DNA from: Lepeophtheirus salmonis | Taxonomy: Eukaryota > Arthropoda > Copepoda > Siphonostomatoida > Caligidae | Assembly (NCBI RefSeq): GCF_016086655.4 | Contig: NC_052139.2 | Location: 2,666,001-2,730,000 of the forward strand | Direction: 5' to 3' | DNA length: 64,000 bases | Part shown: positions 11,493 through 24,404 of the stretch, one piece after another | Layout: every line of letters starts with the position of its first letter | How positions within the stretch are numbered: position 1 is the first letter of the stretch | Notes under the pieces: generated by a model | What the model was told of the DNA's origin: nothing | Database searches by the model: none | What the model saw: only the letters and a program-made list of their open reading frames with translations | Translations under genes and position numbers: made by a program

Positions 11493-12111
11493 CTTTTGCA
11501 ATTCTTAAACATTTATTGCTTATGGAATATGAATAAAAAAGAATCCCCAAGGATGATGATTTTCTCAAATATAACGAAAAAAGAGGTTGCTTTCAATAAT
11601 TTGTTTGCAATAAAACCCTATGGTTGCTGCACAGACTATCAGCGTTATTATTACCATTCTTATTCTTGGCTGATTAAAAAGATCTACCAATCTGGATCTT
11701 GATGATAAAGAGTGTGAAATTAAAACTAATGGACCTTAATTGTATTTTTTTTTCTTATTTTCCTTATTATGAACGAAGGAATAGATCCAGGCCATTGGAA
11801 ATTATAATGAGTTCTATTGTTTTTTTGAGAAGGTTTGTACGTTTTACTGACATTATATCACCATATTAAAATACATTAGTTATGTTACATGAAGAATGAG
11901 TATTATGTAATCTTCTGTGTCAATAGTTGTTAGATTGAAGTTTACCTAAATAGATATATTTAAGTAAAAATATCATTAATCAATTCCTGTTTTCTTGCAA
12001 TTTTATATATAAGAAAAATCCCTGATAAATCTTTTGTTGAATTGTATCATTTATAGTTTTATTTTATGATATTTATTCAAGTTACAGCCAAAATTGAGAT
12101 GACTAATCATA
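10213..12111. other. Non-coding stretch with a 30-bp poly-A tract
   Basis: Nothing gene-like was recognised. A run of 30 A residues lies at 11459-11488. I see no retrotransposon body directly upstream, so it need not be a retroposition tail. Confidence 0.5.
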
Positions 12112-12445
12112 AATGAAGGATTTGTATTTCTTCAGATGGGAATCACGCAATATTTGAATATTTTATGCATGATCTATGTATTATGGTTCCATTTTCGATT
12201 AACTTGATAAATTACTTAAATATAAATAATCTATAGCAGCCTATAAAGTTCAAATGCCCACAGTTATTTCTCATAAATGCATCATAACCATGTAATTTTA
12301 ATAGATGAAAAGGAAATGATAGTATCAAATAATACTTGGTAATTGTCATGATCAATGTTGAAATTAAATAGTACATTTTTGTAGAAGAAATTGCCAATTG
12401 TACAATTTGTTTATTGTAAGTGTTCAGACATTGCAGTTAGTACAC
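12112..12445 (+). repeat. Diverged dispersed repeat, copy 2 of 2 (partner 1573-1900)
   Basis: Collinear with 1573-1900: AAATGAAGGATTT at the start, GTTCAAATGCCC in the middle, then GGAAATGATAGTATC and GTACACAATA. The match is patchy but the order of blocks is preserved over about 330 bp. Confidence 0.5.
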
Positions 12446-14148
12446 AATAAATATACTCCTATATAAAGAATATATCATGTTATTAAAATCTTGCATAGTA
12501 TTTTACTCGATACTTTTAATAATATTTTTATTATATAATATTACAGTTGTATAATTTTATATTTTTTGATAAAAAAACATAGGGTATTTATTTCAAAAAC
12601 AGTGACAGATTCACACTTTAGACATATAAAAGTTGTTCAAAATTCTGAGTTACGTACGTAGGGCTAAGTTTTATTCTCATTAGATCAAATTCTTGGGTTC
12701 TGGAGGATGAGTTTAATTTTTTTTTTTTTTTTTTTTTTTTGCATATATTTTTTTTTTTTTCATAAAAGAAGATCGATTCTCCGTTTTTTTATTGAATGTG
12801 GTGTCGATTCAAAAATGTACTAAAAAAATTATAAATCCAAAAACGATGTATTGTTCTAACGAAAAAAGGATAGAACAATGACATATATTCCATACAAATT
12901 TTAAAAAGGAGTAAGAAAGATGATTAGAGAGTTAGTCTTAATATTTATTTTCATAATGGTTGAAGGAAGAACATATTTCTAATTGTTATCTTTTCTATCG
13001 ACCAGTTTGACTAAATTCTGGAGTTATTTAAGGAATAAATAAAATAATTTGAAATGAAATATGTAATATAGGTGTGTGCTAGTCTAATATATTACTTATA
13101 CTCAATAATTAAATCAATCGTTATAGGTAAAGTACATCACGGAAACCCTATGATAAAATAATTGCAATGTAAGGTTACATCTATAGATTTTTGACTCAAA
13201 AGGTCAACGATTGCTCTTTGACAGGCTTTTTTGTATCAATGAACTCTCTGGCCTTAAGACCCTCAAATCATTCACACAATTCTTTGCTTCATTTGAGAGC
13301 AAGATTTCATTCACTTATATCTATTACTATGATGGATGGATGCTCATTTGAAAAGCTTTGTTGGATCCTGTGAAAAGTCAAGTAGTTTCATTTGTACATT
13401 CATAGATAAATGGCTAGTAGACCAAATAAAGAGGTGTATTTTAAATTAAGTTGAGATGAGTAAATAAATTATTTTTATCCATTTAGTACTACTACTCCAC
13501 ATGAAAACTGTTGAATTGGAAAGCACAATAAAAATCTTTATTTTTTGTACGTGGTAAGAATGTTCAAAGAGGAGAAATATTTGTAATAATATAAAAAGTA
13601 ATGTAATTATTTTCCCCCCTCCTCTGTCTGTATGTTGATAGTTGGTAATTGAGAAATACTACCCGTTTACCATCTATCTTTCCAATTTCCTTATTATTTT
13701 GTGCAACACTACCTAACTAGTTAAGGCACTATGAATAACATGTAATTACTTGTGGAGGAATGATGACTTGAGTTGTGTAAAATATTACCTGCCAGTATGT
13801 AAAATAAAGGAAACCAAAAAATGATATAGTTACCCTTTAATTTGATGAAGAAAAACAGCTTAGCTATCAAAACGTTTTTGTTTTTTTTGCTCTGCTGAGA
13901 AAAACTATAATAGAAAGGAAATAAACGCAATTCCCTCTCCGTATCAAGCAAGAGAATTTCTCCAATGTCCATCCTCAAATCTGATTCAATCAAAGATGGT
14001 ACTTCTCTACGTCTTTTATGAGCAAACGTACAAGTGATTACTTTATGATGAAATGTTCTCTCTTAAATTAAGAAAGAAGAAAACGGAAACACTCTTCAGA
14101 TAACTAAGTAAAAAAAAAGAAGAAGATCGGATGCGTTTAGGTTATACT
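12446..14148. other. Non-coding stretch with poly-T tracts
   Basis: Two long T runs flank GCATATA near 12717-12761. The 90-codon minus-strand frame at 13721-13993 has no recognised domain and I leave it uncalled. Confidence 0.45.
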
Positions 14149-14289
14149 TTATTCAACTCTAATGATAGCCTTAATGATCCTTTTCTTCCGCTTATGGATG
14201 ATCAACACTTTTGAAGTACTCGTAACTGGAACATTGATGTAAAGAATACTTGCATATTGTTTGTAAAAAGGATACTCTGGAAGTAATTT
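14149..14289 (-). CDS. Possible terminal coding exon of an unrecognised gene
   Basis: On the minus strand a pyrimidine-rich tract ending CTCTCCAAACAG (acceptor-like, 14290 upward) is followed by an open stretch of 46 codons. It begins KLLPEYPFYKQYASILY, passes a basic HKRKKR segment and ends in RVE and a TAA stop at 14149-14151. The stop overlaps an AATAAA word that could serve as a polyadenylation signal. No upstream exon was found and I recognise no family. A second frame here is also open for a similar length, which weakens the case. Treat it as a candidate only. Confidence 0.13.
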   Translation of the reverse strand, partial: KLLPEYPFYKQYASILYINVPVTSTSKVLIIHKRKKRIIKAIIRVE

Positions 14290-17079
14290 CTGTTTGGAGA
14301 GCAGCAATTAAAGTATTCCGACCGTTATTCATTGACGAATATCAATTACTATTGTTCAAAGTAAATATTAATCGTTTCTATTCCATTCGAAAAATAATAC
14401 TTGAAACCTATCCCTAAGTTTTATCTTGGAGAACGAGGAATTTTCATCACAGAAAAGTATTATTAAATCAGTACTGACTCAATGACTGTTTTTGACAAAT
14501 TATTTTACTACTATTCCAGGGTAATTCACAATTTGTTTGCTCAGAAGTATGTCAATGATTTCCTTATGATTCGTCTTTGATTCTAATGCAACAGGGATTC
14601 ACCTTTTTGAAAAGTAAGATAATTTTGGGATTAATATAAGAATTTAAATGGTTAATTTTTCTTGATAAATTTACGGTCGTGCATTTGCAATTACTATCTA
14701 CGTGAAGCTGAATGCTTTTGTATAATCAGTTTGCTTCAGGTGCATACAACAAGTTCAACAGCGTGATCTTTCATTAATATATTTGAAAGTAACCAAAAAC
14801 TTTAAGAGATTTGAAGGTCAAAACAAGGGCATGAAAAGCATGATCAACAGACATAAAATCCAAAATAATGGGACTTAATTGTTTCATGTCTTTTTTTTCA
14901 ACTTATTCGTAGAAGTAAAAAAAAACGCTATATACAAATTAAAGACAAAGATTTTTTTTTCTTTCTTTCTTCTTTGTAATTGTATATTGTGTAATTATGA
15001 TGTAACAGTTTGAATTGAGCATAAAATAATACAAATATATATATATATTTAAAATGAAGATTTAGCACGAAGGAAGGTAAAGATGATGATTATTCCTTGT
15101 AGTTAAGTACTTAGTATTTAAATAAATAATGTGTCTTAAATGGATAGGGAATATAAATTCTTTAAATAATTGGTTTTTAGAAAAGTTATTGGAACGTCTA
15201 TAACGTTGTCTTTAAAATGATGTTATATTTGTGAATGTCTGGGTCATTTATAATATGTAGTAGTGAGAGGTGTTTCATGTGTCGTCAGTACTGTACTATC
15301 GACCCGGGGGACCTAAATACCCAAGTTTATAACAATGAATTAATATTAATAAAAATAGTGAATGTTAAAAACGGACCAACAAATTAAAGGATGTAAACAT
15401 TACTGTCTGTCAAAAATATATCCCTCTATAGCAAAGTTTTATTATATATCTGATCCTAAAATTTATCAAAAATATAATATGAGATCATTCAGTAATTTTA
15501 TTTTCATTGTGTATAACAAAATTAACTATTACAATAGATATAATAAGATATTTTTCAAAATTATCCTACTTTTATCGACCTTAAATTAGAATATTTGTAC
15601 AAATTTACACATTTCATAAGGATTTTTACTATATATTTTTCATTTTTATTATTAAAGCCATTTCATGTAGTTGAATCACGATTTATTGGGCATTTGTCTA
15701 TTTTATTTAGTAAAATAGTTTAGTGCCCTTCACGATGGTGCAATTTATGCCGTCAGTAAAATGTTCTCACATTCCAAATGTCAGTTAAAAAATAATGAAC
15801 GGATTTGCATAAAATTCTAATTCAAATCTATTGTTCTTACAGGACAAACAAATAGATTTTATCACTGATTCTCAACTATGGAATCAGCAGCAAATGTATT
15901 ATGTATGATGACAACTCTTCTTTATTTATCCTTAAAATCAAGGGGTTTTTTTCTTTTCCTTTTGTAAAAGGATAGTACAATATATTATTGTTTATTCAAT
16001 CGACTAACAAAGTAACTGACTCACAACCTAACGTGAGGGACTACACCCCACTAAAAATCGGGTAATTAAAATCATTTTTGTACTATTCTTTATAATGAAA
16101 CTTTTGTGAAATAATATAATATAACCAAAATGGATATGGTTGATTCAAAAGCTTTTGTTTCTTGGTTTTTGATTTAAGCTTCTCACAATTACATATATAT
16201 TATGTATATATATATAATCAGAGGGGAATCAACATAATAGATGTTGTCTCTCTGTGTAACAGAGCAACAAAAACGATAACAAAAAGCGAGACAACATTTT
16301 TCAAAAGAAGAGACTCTACGATATAGTATGTATAAAAACCTTTCTATTCGTCACCCGTCTGAGAATATGTATGTAAAATGAATTGATATCAAAACGTGAC
16401 GTATGTATGAGAATTGTCACTGTATGTCATTTGAGTCAAAGAAGCAAGGGAATGAGTGTCTTTTGGTATGAAAGAAGGCTTCAGATTACAACTGTGGAGT
16501 AAGGGGTTGTTCCATTGTTTGTGAAACTTTGTCAAATAACTAAAAATAAAGTAGAAATATTTTCCATTAACTGCGTTTGTTCAGTAAACAGTAATCTATC
16601 CAACGCATCAATGCAATACAAAAATAATGTTGATGGATAGCCTAACTAAGTTTATTCATCAACCCATCCAATCCATGGTTTAACTTACTATAATAATATA
16701 TAATATAATTCCAATTAATTAATTATTGATATCAGTTATTTTATAATATGGTATATGCATCATAATTAAAATATTAATGCCTTGGATTGTGATCAAATAA
16801 AATCAATAATAATAATATAGGCTGCAAAAGAAAAAAAAATCTAACTATTATTAGTTTTTAGTTAGGTCTAAAACACTCTCTGACGTCATTTGATAACCAA
16901 ATACTAACATATTTGGGAGAATGAAGGACTTCAATAAGAAAGTTAATCATTGAAGAAATTCAATTGGTTTCATATTCGTATAATTGGGCAACAAGACAGT
17001 GGAGTTGGGAAAAGGGGTCATGGATATAACTGGAATTACCCATTTATTCTGGGTCCGTATATCATTATAGTAACTGTTG
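14290..17079. other. Non-coding stretch, little recognised
   Basis: No gene or transposon end was seen. Small features are a 10-bp inverted pair ATGTTGTCTC/GAGACAACAT near 16241-16297, an AP-1-like TGAGTCA near 16432, and a CRE-like TGACGTCA at 16881-16888. None is clustered enough to call a promoter. Confidence 0.45.
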
Positions 17080-17465
17080 TTTTTCATTGTAATATTTTCG
17101 AAATAAAATCCACCATGAACAAACTGACAAAAAAAACAAACTAGTTTGTATTAGTATTGCCAGTTCCAAAAAGTCCGGGGTATCGACTGAACCAATTGCC
17201 TGAATTATTGATTCTATTGCTGTGGTTGAAATAAATTTATTTTGTGGTTTCATGGGGTAAATAAATAGGGCCACGGAAAATTGTTCGCATTCGGTATAAT
17301 TTTTCATTTCAAGATCCTTGTAATAAAATCTACCATTTACAAACTAACAAAAAAACTAGTTCGTATTAGCATGGACAATTCCAAACAGTAACCACAAAAC
17401 CGCTTGCCCAACTGCTGTGTTTGAAGTTAATCTATTCTGTGGTTTAATAGGGGCATATACAAATA
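17080..17465. repeat. Diverged tandem duplication, period about 220 bp
   Basis: Two units start TTTTCATT near 17081 and 17301. Both contain AATAAAATC-ACCAT, ACAAACT-ACAAAAAAA, ACTAGTT-GTATTAG, a CAATTCCAAA-type word, TTGCTGTG/CTGCTGTG and TTTGTGGTTT/TCTGTGGTTT in that order. The minus strand of both gives a related K-P-Q-N-(K/R) peptide followed by T-A-(I/V). This is a possible sign of former coding use, but frames break in the second unit. Confidence 0.5.
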
Positions 17466-18391
17466 TCTGAAGGCTTTTAAAAAGACTTATGGTAGAGATA
17501 TTGTGTCACAGAAAATGTATCCATCAAAAAGTCATTTGTATTTTGGCATAAATGATAAAATAATAGTTTGCTAAGTCTGGTAAATCTCCAAAACCAAACG
17601 CGTTTGGAGTATTGTTATATTTGGAGCAATAATTCATTAATATTTAATTTAACAAAATAAATTGAAAATAGTTTATCTCATGATATATTTCAAGGTGTAA
17701 GCCTTGTGATCAGAAACCTTTGTTTAAACAAATAAACCTTCTAATTACTTTGAATAAATAATTTTAATTAATAGGTACTGAAATGTATGTATATGCATGT
17801 CACTCAAAAAGATAAGAAAATGACCACATCTGCTATTTTTTATGTCTACCTCCATGTTTGATAATAGAATGTATATATATATATAAATATAAAACAGTTG
17901 TGTTGCCAGATTATTTTTTGCATTATTTATTTAATTTAGTTAAATTTATTTTGAAATAGACACTTTTATCCTACTTTTAGTGAGCACAAAGGTACTACCT
18001 ACCATCCTTGTAGCATTCTTTTTTCTTTCTTCCCCTCCTCATTAACACCTGCGACCAACTAAATGGATTTTCTACGTGTCCATTCATAAATGTACGAGTA
18101 GATTCTACATTTAATAATAATCAAACTCGTAAATACCTTTGTTTAATGAATTTTTTGAAGCATTTTGTTTTTTGTTACTTTATTGCCTCATCGATACACA
18201 TCTCTCAATTAAAATAATATGTATCGTAATTGTATTTTTTTTTATGAGGACAAGAGGTGCATCGGGGTTGGGATCAAGGAACTCTTCTAGTAATGCATTT
18301 AGCTTATTTTGGAAGGCACGACAAAACAATAAAATGTAACTAATTACATAAATATATCATTCGGTATATATACTTATAAGCAATGTATGTA

Positions 18392-18812
18392 CAGGGTGAG
18401 AATTCAAAAATTAGAATCCTCTTTGAGGCCCTTTAGCTTGAGTTCTAAAGACTGATAATTTTGTGATTGGTGTTATTTAAAAGAACGTACAAAAAGTTAC
18501 AATTTAATTTTTTTGTGCGATAAAAAATGTCCGCGCAACAAGCAAATAGGTAAAGGGTGTAGGATCTCCTCCGCGCCAAAGTCGACTAGTGTTCTGAACA
18601 GGAGAAATGATGGGTTATTAGCTGAAAAAGAAATCAGGTCAAAGGAACCTTCTGGACCAAACATCCAGCTCAGGTCATGGTCCTCGGTATCGTGGCGTCC
18701 GATGGCGGCAAAATCTAGAAAAGTGTAGAAAATTGTTTAATTATCAACTTTTGCTTCTAAAGTTAGCCATAAAAATGGCACAAAATAAAAATATGTAGAA
18801 ATGAAAACCCTG
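18392..18812 (+). mobile_element. Internally deleted Tc1/mariner-like element
   Basis: Bounded by TA-CAGGGTGAGAATTC on the left and the inverted AAAACCCTG-TA on the right, 421 bp in all; only the first six bases of the ends match well. Inside, the plus strand encodes two separated pieces of a Tc1/mariner transposase. Near 18527-18600 an N-terminal segment starts MSAQQANR and passes DLLRAKVD. Near 18657-18715 a catalytic-region segment reads TKHPAQVMVLGIVASDGGK. Sequence between and after these is missing, and several stops are present. It is a dead, non-autonomous deletion derivative. Confidence 0.65.
18527..18718 (+). pseudogene. Tc1/mariner transposase fragment (N-terminus joined to core)
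   Basis: One frame gives MSAQQANR, stop, RV, stop, DLLRAKVD, typical of the helix-turn-helix start of this transposase class. It ends in TKHPAQVMVLGIVASDGGK, the block that lies between the first and second catalytic aspartates in the family. At least five in-frame stops interrupt it. Both the DNA-binding and the DDE regions are incomplete, so no activity is expected. Confidence 0.6.
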
Positions 18813-21800
18813 TAATTATATGCAATGTAGGTATACCCTAAATTTTTATTTATTTATTTGGATAAGGTGAAATGACCTACTCATAAAATGTTATTGTTCC
18901 CATTAATCATAATGATATTTTTCCATTTGACATAATATGTATTGTTGTTGATCTACATTTTACATTTTTATGGTAGCGATAGAGGGGAAAAATTAGTTCA
19001 ATTGCATTTCGAATCATTTATAAGTGGGTATTAGAATGGCTCCTATTAATCAATGCTTGACTTTTATTTATTTTAATCTTCCATTTTGTTTCCTTTACAA
19101 TAAAACTTCAAAGTGAAAAATACTTTTGGTTTTTGGATGTAATAGTAGACGCTCCTTAATGTTGTGCCTATATTAAAAAGTTAGGCTGGATTTTTTTAAT
19201 ATATATCTTCAATTTTTTCTAATAGCAAAAAGTTACACTATAAATTTGTCTGTAAGTAGAAATATATTTTAAGGCAATAAATTAACTGGTTTTCTAATTT
19301 TTGAAGTTTGGTACATATTTCTCTTCTTGGAAGTTGATGCATTTTAATTTGCTCTACGTTTCATTTATTTTTTTAAATAAAAACATCAGTAAATATTGCG
19401 AAATGAAGAGTCAATATAGGCCAACCTTAAATATTGATCATATGTTACAAATTTTGGCATATAAATACATTTTCCCTATACAAATGAATTGAAAGATTTA
19501 GAATAAAATGTTTCATTTTGTCAGAACACATTAATTGCTAATCACTGTCGATGATTATAAAATACTTAATACACAAATATCTACAACTATTATTGAGTAT
19601 TTTCGTTCTAACCCTTTTTAAGCTGTTATTATTCAGAAACAGTCAATTTATACTTTAAGTAGTTTGGTTGCTACTTTATTGTAATACCTTGAAATATTCT
19701 CAAAATATCAAAGAATTGAATATGTGAGCAAATTAGGAAAATAAATTTTAGAAAAATATCTTCGTTATTTTGATTTGACTGTCTTAATACTTCCTATTGT
19801 AAACTTCAAAAACATTTATCATGACTAAATTACTAATTTAAATATATATTTAAGTTTTATTTTCCGAAAAAAATTATTCTGTAGGATTTCAACCAATTTG
19901 TGTTACATATTTTTCATATTTATTTAATACTTTGAGATACAAGTGTCCCAAATCGGGAATTTTTGAGATAAGAGATGGTTTTAATGCAAAAATTTGTACT
20001 GACATATGTGTATTTTCTCTATATATGTGATGGTCGAGAGTTGACAACGGGACTTCAGAGTTACTTTAAGCTTCTTTTTTATTTATTTATTTCGCCAAAA
20101 AGTGGAACCGTTTGTTTGTCTGTATGTTAACACAATTAGGGGAAAATTTGTAGGAAGAATATGTCTCTTTGCAAAAAAAGGTCATAAAGTTTTAAAAGGT
20201 CACACAAAACGTTATAAATGCAAAATCAACCATAAAATTTGAACAAATTGAGATGTTAAATGACTCATAAGTATTATTTAAGGCGGAAGTTTGCGCTCTA
20301 CAGAGTGCCCATTCTAATTTCTCATGGAATACAATACTTAAAATTACGAGCTCCATTCGGGTACGAATTAATCTTGTATGTCAAAGTACTATTCTATAAT
20401 ATTATTAAAACGTATCTGTAGTATATATTTTATTTCGAAGTGTTTTATTAATGCTTAAAATTACTCAAGAATTTAGTAAAACTTGTAGATAGACAATAAA
20501 ATAATTAGAAATATCCTTTTTCAACCATAGTGAAGATACATGCAAAGACTTAATCTCTTATCATCTTCCTAATTCCTTTTTTAATTCGTATTCAACATTT
20601 ATATACCTTTTCCCCTTTCTGTTTGTACAATAATTCATTTTTTGGATTTTTAATTTTTTTGGTGCATTTTCGAAACGACAACCATACTTTAAAAAAGCCT
20701 CAAGATCTTTATAGAGTCCATCTTGTTTTATTTGAAAAAAATTAACTTATTTGCAAAAAAAACAACTTGCTTTCCAGAGCCAAGAAATATGGTCTGATCA
20801 GAATGAAACTAAGGTACATAACTCAGAATTCTAACCAACTTTTATAACTAAAATGTTTATTTTCTTCCATTTTTGAAATAAATACTCGATGTTTTTTATC
20901 ATTGGACATACAACTATAATATTTTATTATAGTAGATTTAACATTATCTTTTCAAAAAGTCATTTCTAAAGGGTTTTTTAGCTGACTTTATTCTTTATAA
21001 AAATAATTAATATCTTTTGTGTCACTTGTAAAAAAAGAAAGCACAAAAAATATATATATATTTTTTTTTAGATCTCAATTAAGGGACGCTAAGGGAGAAA
21101 AAAAACAACATAATTAATGAGATATAATTAGTGTAAATTGCTTGACTCATTTCACCCCTTCTTTTATTTTTTTTCAGTCACATTAATTCTTCTGACATTT
21201 TGTTGTCGTTTTTCCCCCCGTTTATTGAAACAATTTTGTTTTCCCTTTTCATGTACATACAATAAGTCACACCTAAGTACGTATGTACAAATGTTGTATA
21301 TATAATATAATGAAGAACTTGAGGGAGAGGTGGGGTGGGTGGGTGATGAAGGGACAAAGAAGGATGAATGACGTCATATTGTGATGGTAATGCAACATCT
21401 TCATAATTTATACTCAAATCTCTAAAAATATATATTTTTTTACAACGTCATTAAGGATAAGCAGTGCTTTTTTTTCAGGAGTGTAATAGATCGCCCCTTC
21501 CTCCTTCTCCAAGCCATCATTTTTGAATAAACAAATGTTAGCATTTAGCATGCAGCATATGTTATACACCGAGTTGTAAAAAAATATGACTTTTGGCCAG
21601 GGCAAGGCTTTATGTAGTTGCAATCTGTACACATTTGTATTTTATTTTCTAAAGCTGTTATCTGTATTATTTAGTACATGAGAAAGGGAAAGTATAAGCA
21701 TCTTTTGTAAAAAAAGTCAGAGAGTAACATGGAAAATTTGTGGCCGATTTAGGACCTTTTTGGAGGAGGGGGTGACCACCCAAAAGATGAAATTTTTGTT

Positions 21801-22109
21801 TTATATTTCTTTATCTAAAAAACAAAAGATCATTCTACCAAATGATCCAGCAGAGCTTGAAATTTTTTTCAAAAAATTTAAAAAAACTTAGCCTAGAAAA
21901 AAAAATTATATATATATAATCCTGCGGATACCCTGATTAGTGTTCTTTCCGAGATAATCAATATAATCTATTTACTAATACATATAAGGGGGGAGGAGGG
22001 ATCTACAAATTAAGGAAGTACACTCGGCGGGGTTATCATATTTTGGACAAATACAGACAGGGGGTGGGGGTCAAAAATCATACTTTTTTCCCTAGAAATA
22101 TTGACGCAA
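18813..22109. other. Long AT-rich non-coding stretch
   Basis: Nothing gene-like was recognised. A CRE-like TGACGTCA lies at 21369-21376 beside a GGTGGGG-type purine tract. The 79-codon and 72-codon minus frames at 21178-21632 have no domain. Confidence 0.45.
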
Positions 22110-22185
22110 ATAGAATAATTTCTCCTGTGATCGTTGTCCATTGAGCTACATCGTTTCATATAGACGATTTCTGTTAATCTAATTA
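22110..22185 (-). mobile_element. tRNA-derived SINE, head fragment
   Basis: The minus strand reads GATGTAGCTCAATGGACAAC, in which TAGCTCAATGG matches the polymerase III A box. It continues into GGAGAAATTATTC as in the copies at 7860-7950 and 32612-32706. The body and hairpin are missing. Confidence 0.55.
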
Positions 22186-22199
22186 AAAGTTATGAGCAC

Positions 22200-22275
22200 T
22201 AAGCTGCGCTCTTTACAAATATTCTTCAAATTTTCAGGGTGACCCCTTTAATTTTCAATTTCTTTTATATTTTTA
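22200..22275 (+). repeat. Fragment of the 430-bp dispersed repeat (3-prime part)
   Basis: Contains a word ending ATTCTTCAAATTTTCAGGGT and the following TTTAATTTTCAATTTCTT, matching the distal part of the repeat at 41335-41405 and the fragment at 52610-52690. Confidence 0.45.
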
Positions 22276-23070
22276 CATATAGACATGTAATAATTTTGAC
22301 AACTCTAGTTATATATTATATATATGTGGTTTACTCAATAATGAAGAAAGATGCAATTTATTTAATTATATGTGTATGTTAGATATAATCTGCCATGAAG
22401 AATGTTCGAACATTCCTTTGTCACTACCTCACTTGTTACTAATTATATTAATTTGTTGTATAATCCAAAGCTAGAATCAATTCATTAGCGAATTATTTAC
22501 TTTTGCACAGGCATAATTTAATGTCCCACTCCAATAATACTGTAATTAGTGTACATAATAAGACAGAGTGAAGCACCTTATACTATTATTATAATTATTC
22601 AATTAGTAGTTTGAAGGTCACATATAAATCGACAGCCATTTTTGTATGATCTATGTAGATTGTAAAGGACGAATTATTTATTATTACAAAATTTGTGAAC
22701 TATTATCTGTCTGTGTCCTAGCTTACAGCTTTAGTTCGGAAATACTCAATTTGCAAATTTTAAAATCACTGAAAATACTGACTACATTCTAAATATATTT
22801 AAATTACTTAACTAAAGACAAGGTCTCAGGACATGCAAGTCCTTCAATGCTCTTCTGAGAGTTTGAGTTAGGAGAATATTTATAGTTGTAATAAATATGA
22901 CCTACATGTATGTAAAAATAAAAGAAACTTAAGGTGGATATCCTCACAATTAGTAAAATGTTTGAAAGGAGAGCAGCTTAGTGTTCATGACTTTTTATTA
23001 GATCAGTTGCCATCATCAATCACAACCTTGCACTGTATTTTGAAAGGATATAAGCAGGAATAACTCTGAT
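22276..23070. other. Non-coding stretch without recognised content
   Basis: AT-rich, no motif or repeat that I could tie to another locus. Confidence 0.5.
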
Positions 23071-23075
23071 GTCGA

Positions 23076-23203
23076 TTTTCTATTCGACTCTGATTCGAAT
23101 AGAAAACACTTAGACTTTTTACTCCCAACCAATCCTCAGTGAGGATTCTTGAGGACAGTCGCTCGGATTACACTTAATACTTATATATTCTGTCCTCAAG
23201 AAT
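23076..23203. repeat. Cluster of three perfect hairpins
   Basis: TTTTCTATTCGA at 23076-23087 pairs perfectly with 23095-23106 (7-nt loop). AATCCTC at 23131-23137 pairs with GAGGATT (3-nt loop). ATTCTTGAGGACAG at 23145-23158 pairs perfectly with CTGTCCTCAAGAAT at 23190-23203. Three nested or adjacent stems in 128 bp suggest a palindromic miniature element. CTTGAGGAC also forms the core hairpin at 28043-28130. Confidence 0.7.
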
Positions 23204-24404
23204 GAAAGTATCATGATAACAGCCTTAAGATAATAAAAAAGTAGTTGTCCAATTACCAACCGAGACAAAAATATCGATATTTTATACAATATTTATATAA
23301 TTGTAATTTAGTTATATGCAGTAAAAGAAATAAAATCTACTAAAATAAATTAAGAAATGTCCATTGGTTAGAGTTTAAACCGTCAGAAAGAAAATGGCTT
23401 AAGATGGTCGACTAATATTTTTTTTTTTTTTTCAAAATACTGATTATATTCTATACTAAAATAATAAAACCAAAACTTTACAGGGTAAACGAAGACTAAA
23501 TCTTAGGAGATGCAAGACCTTCGTGTATAGTTTAGACCGGGACAGTTGAAACATAACTTTTTTCTCCAAAATAAAAAATAATACACCCACAAAATTTCCA
23601 TTACAAATTATGTTAAAAATTTACTTTTCTTTGACGTATTAAATAAACACTTATTTTAAGAAACAATAGTTATATTATTATATAGTCAATTTTTTTTATT
23701 TACGAGTTGAATATATTCTCAAAAAGAAGCAAAAAAAAACGGAGAAAATCTAAATCAAAATGCAAATTTAAAAAAATTATATCATTTGAGATATAAATTG
23801 ATATACCATCCGTTTATAAAATGTATTCTAAATTCAAAAGTCACTCAATAGGAATTAGACATAGTACGGTAGCACGTTGTACAAAGGGAATAATTGCAAA
23901 AAGGGTGTCCCATATTTTTTATTATTCTTTCTTATTTTATATGTTTAAACAAAGTTGATTGCTAAAGAAAGACCCTGAAGTTTGTGTGAGTGAAATTTGC
24001 CATAGGAAATAAGTTTAAAGTTAATCTTTTAACACGGTCTATATATATTTAATTATATATGAAAGAATATTAATTCGTCTATTTTTCCTATTTTTGACTC
24101 CATTTTGATTTTTTCTTTGTTGTAGTTATCTCTGTATGCAAGGACAGTTGAAATATTAGAGGGATTGCATTCAAAAATGTAATTCGTGAAAAATCTTTTT
24201 ATATTGTGTCAAATTTTAGCGTGTCTTTAGAAGGGAGTAATTGAGCCAAAAACAACCAGCGCTGTCCCTAGTCTCTTTTACATATGCATAAAAAGCTTAA
24301 TTTTCTTGTAGTATAATTAAGGATGTGAAAAGGATCTACATCATGACGTGAGTATAAATCAAAAAGTAAGGTATATATCGGCAATTTTGTTAAATGACAT
24401 TTGT
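23204..24404. other. Non-coding stretch without recognised content
   Basis: AT-rich, with long T and A tracts. No supported feature. Confidence 0.5.

Noticed and set aside
16881..21376. CRE-like TGACGTCA sites at 16881 and 21369 as regulatory elements
   Set aside because: Isolated 8-mers without nearby core-promoter elements or genes are not enough in 64 kb.
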